This document shows, in pieces, positions 47,035 to 52,251 of a stretch of DNA of 52,251 nucleotides (position 1 is its first letter; every line of letters starts with the position of its first letter). Location: contig SVIU01000003.1 in NCBI GenBank assembly GCA_015069335.1, positions 1 to 52,251 of the forward strand, written 5' to 3'. A program made the position numbers and the translations under genes. The DNA comes from Clostridiales bacterium (GTDB taxonomy: Bacteria > Bacillota > Clostridia > Christensenellales > UBA1242). The notes beneath the pieces are model-generated. The model saw only the letters and a program-made list of their open reading frames with translations, had not been told where the DNA came from and made no database searches.

Positions 47035-47063
47035 TTGACTTTTTTTATTCTTGAATATACAAT
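47035..47063 (+). promoter_or_regulatory. Sigma-A promoter of the RNHCP gene
   Basis: TTGACT (47035-47040), 17-nt spacer, TACAAT (47058-47063). Confidence 0.75.
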
Positions 47064-47069
47064 AGGGCT

Positions 47070-47396
47070 ATGAAGAATTTTACAAAAAATGACCAAGGTT
47101 TTGTTTGCGCCAACTGTGGCAAAAATGTTTTGCCTTTGAAATATTCTTCTAGGGACCATTGCCCTCACTGCTTATGCTCGCTGCATGTTGACGTTATGCC
47201 TGGCGACAGAGCAAACACCTGTTTGGGTATTTTGGTGCCTGTTGATTTGGAATATAATTCAAACAAAGGCTACGTTGTTGTTTACAAGTGCGAAAAGTGT
47301 GGCAAGTTGCACAAAAACAAGGTGGCAGATGACGACAGCAAGTTGGTCATCACAAAAATTGCCAACAAAACATACAACAAAAATTTGGCAAATTAA
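47070..47396 (+). CDS. RNHCP domain zinc-ribbon-like protein
   Basis: FVCANCGKNVLPLKYSSRDHCPHCLCSLHVDVMPGDRANTC; YKCEKCGKLHKNKVADDD. Confidence 0.9.
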   Translation: MKNFTKNDQGFVCANCGKNVLPLKYSSRDHCPHCLCSLHVDVMPGDRANTCLGILVPVDLEYNSNKGYVVVYKCEKCGKLHKNKVADDDSKLVITKIANKTYNKNLAN

Positions 47397-47450
47397 AATT
47401 TTTGTTGCTTTAAACAAAAAAATATGACAAAATGTTTCAAAGGAGAAACT

Positions 47451-48800
47451 ATGCAAGAGTTACAAGAATTATGGCAAAAGGTATTAATGAAAATGCAAAA
47501 TTTGGTGTCTGCAATCACCTATGATTTGTGGATTTCAAAACTAGAAGTGTTAGAGCTTAAAAACGGCGAAACACTTTTGCTTTATGCCCCAACAGCATCA
47601 ACCAAAACACAAATTATGAAAAACAACTCTAAACAACTTTTGGAGTGCATTCATGATTGTTTTGGCGAATATGTAAACTTTGAACTTTTGGACAAAGAAG
47701 AAAAAGAAAAATATATGTCCGAAGTTGCAAGCGATAATGTTGTTGCAACCGAAACCAACCACCAAGACCGCGACCAGTTTAACGAAAAATACACTTTTGA
47801 CAACTTTGTTGTTGGAAAAAGCAATCAATTTTGTTATGCCGCTGCACACGCTGTTGCAAAAAATCCTGGTGAAAAGTTTAATCCGCTATTTATTCACAGC
47901 GGAGTTGGTCTTGGCAAAACTCACCTTATGCACGCCATTGGAAATTACATAACTCAATATAGCCCACACCTAAAAGTTAAATATGTAACTTGCGAAAAGT
48001 TTGTAAATGAATATATCGAATCGCTTGGTGTTAAGTCTGGAAAAGACAATGTTGTTTCTGAATTTAGAGAAAAATATCGTAATGTTGACGTTTTAATGAT
48101 TGACGACATTCAATTTATTGCAAAAAAAGATGCAACAATAGAAGAATTTTTCCACACTTTTAACGACCTATATCAAAACAAAAAACAAATTATTATCACA
48201 TCTGACCGTAAACCTCAAGAAATTGATGTTGAAGATAGACTAAAAACTCGTTTCTCTTGCGGACTTATTCAAGATATGCAAATTCCCGAATTTGAAACAA
48301 GAATGGCAATTTTAAAGAAAAAAGCACAACTAGAAAAATTTTATTTGGATGATGATGTAATCAACTTTATTGCCGAAAAACCATTCACCAACATTAGAGA
48401 AATGGAAGGTATGCTTTCAAAAGTTTTCTTCTTTGCAACATTAATGGGCAAAAAATCTGCAACCATGGATGATGCTCGTGAGGCCTTTAAAGAAGATATG
48501 ACGCAATCTTCCGAAAAAACAACTCCCGAACACATTATTTCAACCGTTTGTTCATATTTTGGCATTTCGCAAATGGAAATAACCGGCAAAAAGAAAAACA
48601 AAGAAGTTGTAGAGCCAAGAATGATTGCAATTTATTTGATTGACGACACGCTTGATATTCCACTTGTAACCATTGGCAAATTATTTGGTGGCAGAGATCA
48701 TACAACAATTATGCATGCTCGTGATAAAATTGGCGAACAAATTAAACGTGATAACAAAATGGCAGCAATGATTGCTGACTTGAAAGCGAAAATCAAATAG
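47451..48800 (+). CDS. dnaA: Chromosomal replication initiator protein DnaA
   Basis: SGVGLGKTHLMHAIGNYI; VDVLMIDDIQFI; domain IV MIAIYLIDDTLDIPLVTIGKLFGGRDHTTIMHARDKI; SD aaaggagaaactATG. Confidence 0.98.
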   Translation: MQELQELWQKVLMKMQNLVSAITYDLWISKLEVLELKNGETLLLYAPTASTKTQIMKNNSKQLLECIHDCFGEYVNFELLDKEEKEKYMSEVASDNVVATETNHQDRDQFNEKYTFDNFVVGKSNQFCYAAAHAVAKNPGEKFNPLFIHSGVGLGKTHLMHAIGNYITQYSPHLKVKYVTCEKFVNEYIESLGVKSGKDNVVSEFREKYRNVDVLMIDDIQFIAKKDATIEEFFHTFNDLYQNKKQIIITSDRKPQEIDVEDRLKTRFSCGLIQDMQIPEFETRMAILKKKAQLEKFYLDDDVINFIAEKPFTNIREMEGMLSKVFFFATLMGKKSATMDDAREAFKEDMTQSSEKTTPEHIISTVCSYFGISQMEITGKKKNKEVVEPRMIAIYLIDDTLDIPLVTIGKLFGGRDHTTIMHARDKIGEQIKRDNKMAAMIADLKAKIK

Positions 48801-48828
48801 GCATCGTAACTCCAATAGTATTGGAGTT

Positions 48829-48858
48829 TGGCACTTGCATAAACGCAAGTGCCTTTTT
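48829..48858 (+). terminator. dnaA terminator
   Basis: GGCACTTGCataaacGCAAGTGCCttttt. Confidence 0.85.
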
Positions 48859-49018
48859 GTTTTTCAAACAAAAACGATGCCCTTTTGGTACGGGCGGATA
48901 TCGCATTTTACTCGTGAATAAATTCCCGCCAAATGCGATATTTCCTACTACATTAAATAGGAGTTTACTAGTGTAAACGAGTGAATAGTGAAGGATTATT
49001 CTCGCTTAAAAATAAAAA

Positions 49019-49056
49019 TAGACAAGTCAAGAGTTTTACTTGGCTTGTCTATTTTG
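49019..49056 (-). terminator. Terminator of the toxin-antitoxin cassette (copy A)
   Basis: gacaagtcaagagttttacttggcttgtct; 28 of 30 positions identical to 49981-50010. Confidence 0.8.
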
Positions 49057-49092
49057 TTATTTTTGCAATAAAATTTTAAATAATTATACCAT

Positions 49093-49706
49093 TTACCTAA
49101 CTAATTCATCAGTCGGCCCGTTATAAAAATGAGATGGTGCAAATGAAGTTACAAAATCATAATTACGGCTAATATACTTGTTTAAATTATTTGGTGTTAT
49201 ATGTTCATCTTTAAATAATTCAGCAGTTTCTCTTATACCAAAAAAGTTATTTCTAAAATGATTATCAGATGTAATTATGCTCATACCCAAAACTTTTGCA
49301 CATGCCATAATGTAGGCATCATTTATTCCATTTGATTTTTGATAGTACGGATCAAAAGCTGTTTTATTAGATTGTGTTTTGCGTGTTAAAAATTGAATTG
49401 CCAAACCATCAATCAACTCTTGTGCCTCGCTGGGTATGTCAACGATTTTATGTTTAAAATCTGTAAAAATCCAATAACAAAATCGCCATATTTTTCAACA
49501 CCTTGAAGCAATTCATCATAAACATATGGCGAAATATACACCTCTATTTGTCCACTTTGGATTTGGTTGTAAATTTGTATGATTCCATTGGTGTTTTTTG
49601 GAGTTAAGCCATTTAGCGAGCCATTATAAATGGTATCACCTTTTACATATTTTGCCATATTAATTATGATATTGGTGTCTAACATGAATCTTCTTTTTTT
49701 AGCCAT
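49093..49706 (-). pseudogene. PIN-domain toxin split by a single-nucleotide frameshift
   Basis: N-terminal half RRFMLDTNIIINMAKY...PYVYDELLQGVEKYGDFVIGF; C-terminal half in the other frame ..FKHKIVDIPSEAQELIDGLAIQF..GINDAYIMACAKVLGMSIITSDNHF; break at the A5/T5 run 49465-49469. Confidence 0.8.
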
Positions 49707-49914
49707 CTTCACCCTCCAAAAGTTCTGCAAGCGAAACAACCTTCATTCCATCTGCTTTGGCTTGGTTTATGGCATTATCGTGCTTTTGCTTCATATATTC
49801 AATTCTTTGTTCTTTGCTCATTTTAGCAATTTTTTCATCTTCTAAGGCTCTATAATTTTTATAATCAACACACATTTCTTCAATTGTTGGCTCTTTCCCC
49901 ATAATCTTTTCCAT
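49699..49914 (-). CDS. Antitoxin-like small protein preceding the PIN gene
   Basis: MEKIMGKEPTIEEMCVDYKNYRALEDEKIAKMSKEQRIEYMKQKHDNAINQAKADGMKVVSLAELLEGEDG; overlaps the PIN start by 8 nt. Confidence 0.7.
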   Translation of the reverse strand: MEKIMGKEPTIEEMCVDYKNYRALEDEKIAKMSKEQRIEYMKQKHDNAINQAKADGMKVVSLAELLEGEDG

Positions 49915-49978
49915 CCTTTTACTTGTATTATACAATTTATTAAGTTTATATAAATATTTATCATTTTGCAGAAAAATT

Positions 49979-50016
49979 TAGACAAGTCAATAGTTTTACT
50001 TGGCTTGTTTTTTTGT
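49979..50016 (-). terminator. gyrA terminator (copy B)
   Basis: gacaagtcaatagttttacttggcttgttttttt. Confidence 0.8.
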
Positions 50017-50034
50017 AAAAATAAAACTTTACTT

Positions 50035-52251
50035 TTATAATTTTGGCTCTGCAGCAAACTTAAAGGCGTCTTTTACAATCTGCTTGCCCTTGCCAGCCCT
50101 ATTATCATAAGGAATATATTTTGATTTAATTAATTGAATTTTGCCGTCGATATAAACAGCAACATCTGGTGGGACAACCCCAAAGGCTGCAAAGGCAACG
50201 TTACCTGTGTCTTTGCCTGTCATACGTAGACCCTTGCGATTTCTTGCCGAAACTTCATATTCGCCAACTGAAACATTTTTGATGTAACCTTTGTTGGTTA
50301 GTAGAGTTATTGTTCCGTTCTTTTTTGATGGAGCAACCGCAACCAAACTATCGCCGTCGTCAAGTGCCATTGCCTTAACACCTGCCGTTGTTCTACCTGT
50401 TGGCTCAATATCGTCTGCAATGTTAACAGCCATACCACTTTTTGCAACAAGCATTAGTGTAAAGCGATTATCGCTTTCGCCCGCATAAACTACTTCGTCT
50501 TTTTCTTTTAGTTTTATGCCGGCAAACACACTCTTAGCAATAAGATATTCATTTAGTGGTGATTTTTTAATCATACCACTTTTTGTAACAAACACAAGGT
50601 TGGTGTTTTCAATTTCAAACGCTTCTTTGGTTGCATTGATTATGTTTATGCCATATTCGTCTGGAGAAATGTTTTTATCAAGTTTATACAAGTCGCTTCC
50701 ACGTTCTTTCCATTTTGCTTCTGGAATATGGTCAACAAGTGTTTTATAAACATTACCTTTGTTGGTTAACACCAAAATTGTGTCTGTTGACTTGGCTTTA
50801 AGCAATACTGTATGCACTTCGCTTAAACCTGAATTTTCGCCAAGTTCTCGCATTGCAAGGTTATAATTTTTGATTGGGATTGCTTTGATAGTTTTGTTGG
50901 CTGTTAGTGCCATAATGTAATCTCTAACAACAATTTCTTCTTCAATAGGCTCTTCTGCCTGCATGGTGGTTGGGTCTAAAAGTTTTGTACGTCTTGGTGA
51001 TTTATATTGTTTTTTTATTTCCAAGATTTCTTTTTTAACCACGTCAAATTGAAGCGCTCTTGACATGTATATCGCGGTCAATTCTTCAATTTTTACTTTA
51101 AGCTCTGCAAGTTCTTCTTTTATTTTGTTTACTTCCAAGTTTACAAGCCTTGAAAGGCGCATTTCTAAAATGGCAACTGCTTGTTTTTCTGAAAGTAAGA
51201 ACCTATCTTTTAATTTTTGCTTTGCAACCGCAACACTTTCCGACTTTTTGATTATTTTAATAACTTCGTCAATATTTTGAATTGCAACAAGCAAGCCCTC
51301 CAAAATGTGCGCTCTGTCTTTGCATGCGTCAAGATCAAATTTTGTTCTTCTGTAAACTACTTGTCTTTGATATTCAACATAATAAGAAATAATTTCAAGC
51401 AAACTCATTTGCTTTGGCTTTCCACCTGCAATAGCTACCATATTTATGCCAAAAGTTGTTTGCAAGTTTGTGTATTTGTATAGATATTCCAAAATAGCTC
51501 TTGCGTTGGCATCTTTTTTGAGCCTTATTACTGCTCTAATGCCGTTACGGTCCGACTCATCTCTAATTTCTTGAATTGCAGAGAGTTTGTCTTTGTTTTC
51601 TTCTTTTAGTTGTGCAATTTTTTGAAGCAACTGGCTTTTGTTTACTTGATAAGGAATGTCGGTTATCACAAGGTTTTGTTTGTCGCCTTGTTGTTCAATT
51701 TCTACATTTGCCCTAACTGTTATTTTTCCACGACCGGTTTCATAGGCTGTGGCAAGTTCATCACCAGCAATTATGCTTGCACCGGTTGGGAAGTCTGGTC
51801 CTTTGATATATTTCATAAGACCTTTTGTGTTGATTGACGGTTTGTCAATATATGCAACAACTGCGTCAATAACTTCTGCCAAATTGTGTGGTGGGATGTT
51901 GGTTGCAACACCAACGGCAATACCATAAGCACCATTTACCAAAAGATTTGGAAATCTACCTGGCAAGGTGTCTGGCTCTTTTAGCCTATCATCAAAGTTT
52001 AAGCTCCAATGCACTGTGTCTTTGTTAATATCTCGCAAAAGTTCTAATGCAAGTGGTTTTAATTTCATTTCGGTATAACGATATGCCGCTGCGCCGTCAC
52101 CGTCAATGGAGCCAAAGTTTCCGTGGCCGTCAATAAGTGGCTCTCGAAGAGAAAAGTCTTGTGCCATTCTAACGGCAGCATCATAAACGGATGAGTCGCC
52201 ATGTGGGTGATAATGACCTAAACAATCACCAACAACGGTTGCTGATTTTCT
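50035..52251 (-). CDS. gyrA: DNA gyrase subunit A (5' end beyond the window)
   Basis: Frame continues to the window edge: [63 protein letters not shown]-terminal beta-pinwheel repeats. Confidence 0.95.
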   Translation of the reverse strand, partial: RKSATVVGDCLGHYHPHGDSSVYDAAVRMAQDFSLREPLIDGHGNFGSIDGDGAAAYRYTEMKLKPLALELLRDINKDTVHWSLNFDDRLKEPDTLPGRFPNLLVNGAYGIAVGVATNIPPHNLAEVIDAVVAYIDKPSINTKGLMKYIKGPDFPTGASIIAGDELATAYETGRGKITVRANVEIEQQGDKQNLVITDIPYQVNKSQLLQKIAQLKEENKDKLSAIQEIRDESDRNGIRAVIRLKKDANARAILEYLYKYTNLQTTFGINMVAIAGGKPKQMSLLEIISYYVEYQRQVVYRRTKFDLDACKDRAHILEGLLVAIQNIDEVIKIIKKSESVAVAKQKLKDRFLLSEKQAVAILEMRLSRLVNLEVNKIKEELAELKVKIEELTAIYMSRALQFDVVKKEILEIKKQYKSPRRTKLLDPTTMQAEEPIEEEIVVRDYIMALTANKTIKAIPIKNYNLAMRELGENSGLSEVHTVLLKAKSTDTILVLTNKGNVYKTLVDHIPEAKWKERGSDLYKLDKNISPDEYGINIINATKEAFEIENTNLVFVTKSGMIKKSPLNEYLIAKSVFAGIKLKEKDEVVYAGESDNRFTLMLVAKSGMAVNIADDIEPTGRTTAGVKAMALDDGDSLVAVAPSKKNGTITLLTNKGYIKNVSVGEYEVSARNRKGLRMTGKDTGNVAFAAFGVVPPDVAVYIDGKIQLIKSKYIPYDNRAGKGKQIVKDAFKFAAEPKL

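Noticed and set aside
1-52251. CRISPR array
   Set aside because: No regularly spaced 25-40 bp repeats with unique spacers; the repeat clusters seen are tandem or palindromic units.
1-52251. tRNA or rRNA genes
   Set aside because: No cloverleaf with a GGTTCGAATCC-like T-arm or rRNA core sequence was recognised by eye; tRNAscan-SE would be decisive.
51900-52251. Quinolone-resistance substitution in GyrA
   Set aside because: [11 protein letters not shown] is compatible with wild-type Firmicutes GyrA; nothing indicates a resistance mutation.

Overview
This 52.3-kb window is an AT-rich chromosomal segment from what looks like an endospore-forming Firmicute (Clostridia-like). The sporulation evidence is SpoIIE, a SPOCS/LysM protein, CwlD, SigH and an RsfA-like protein. 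Core content: sigH-rlmB-mrnC, an ABC-F ATPase, spoIIE, mscL, SRP RNA, an archaeal-type aspS, pdp, radC, ksgA, tatD, secA, greA, the jag-yidC-yidD-rnpA-rpmH cluster, dnaA, and gyrA cut by the window end. One gene of about 10.2 kb encodes a 3385-aa modular lipoprotein. Accessory material is concentrated at about 34.4-40.3 kb: an XRE regulator with a promoter-overlapping palindrome, a small-ORF pair with a decayed partial copy, a WG-repeat-like protein, and a radical-SAM gene bracketed by GTGGACA repeats. A second accessory patch lies at 49.0-50.0 kb: a PIN toxin-antitoxin cassette with a frameshifted toxin between near-identical terminators. Several expression-signal anomalies are readable from the bases: AGG where a start ATG is expected, a hairpin-bridged SD-ATG spacer, an SD sequestered in a terminator-like stem, and a probable leaderless gene. 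No CRISPR array, tRNA, rRNA or recognisable transposase was seen. All functional calls come from reading motifs by eye; no database search was run.
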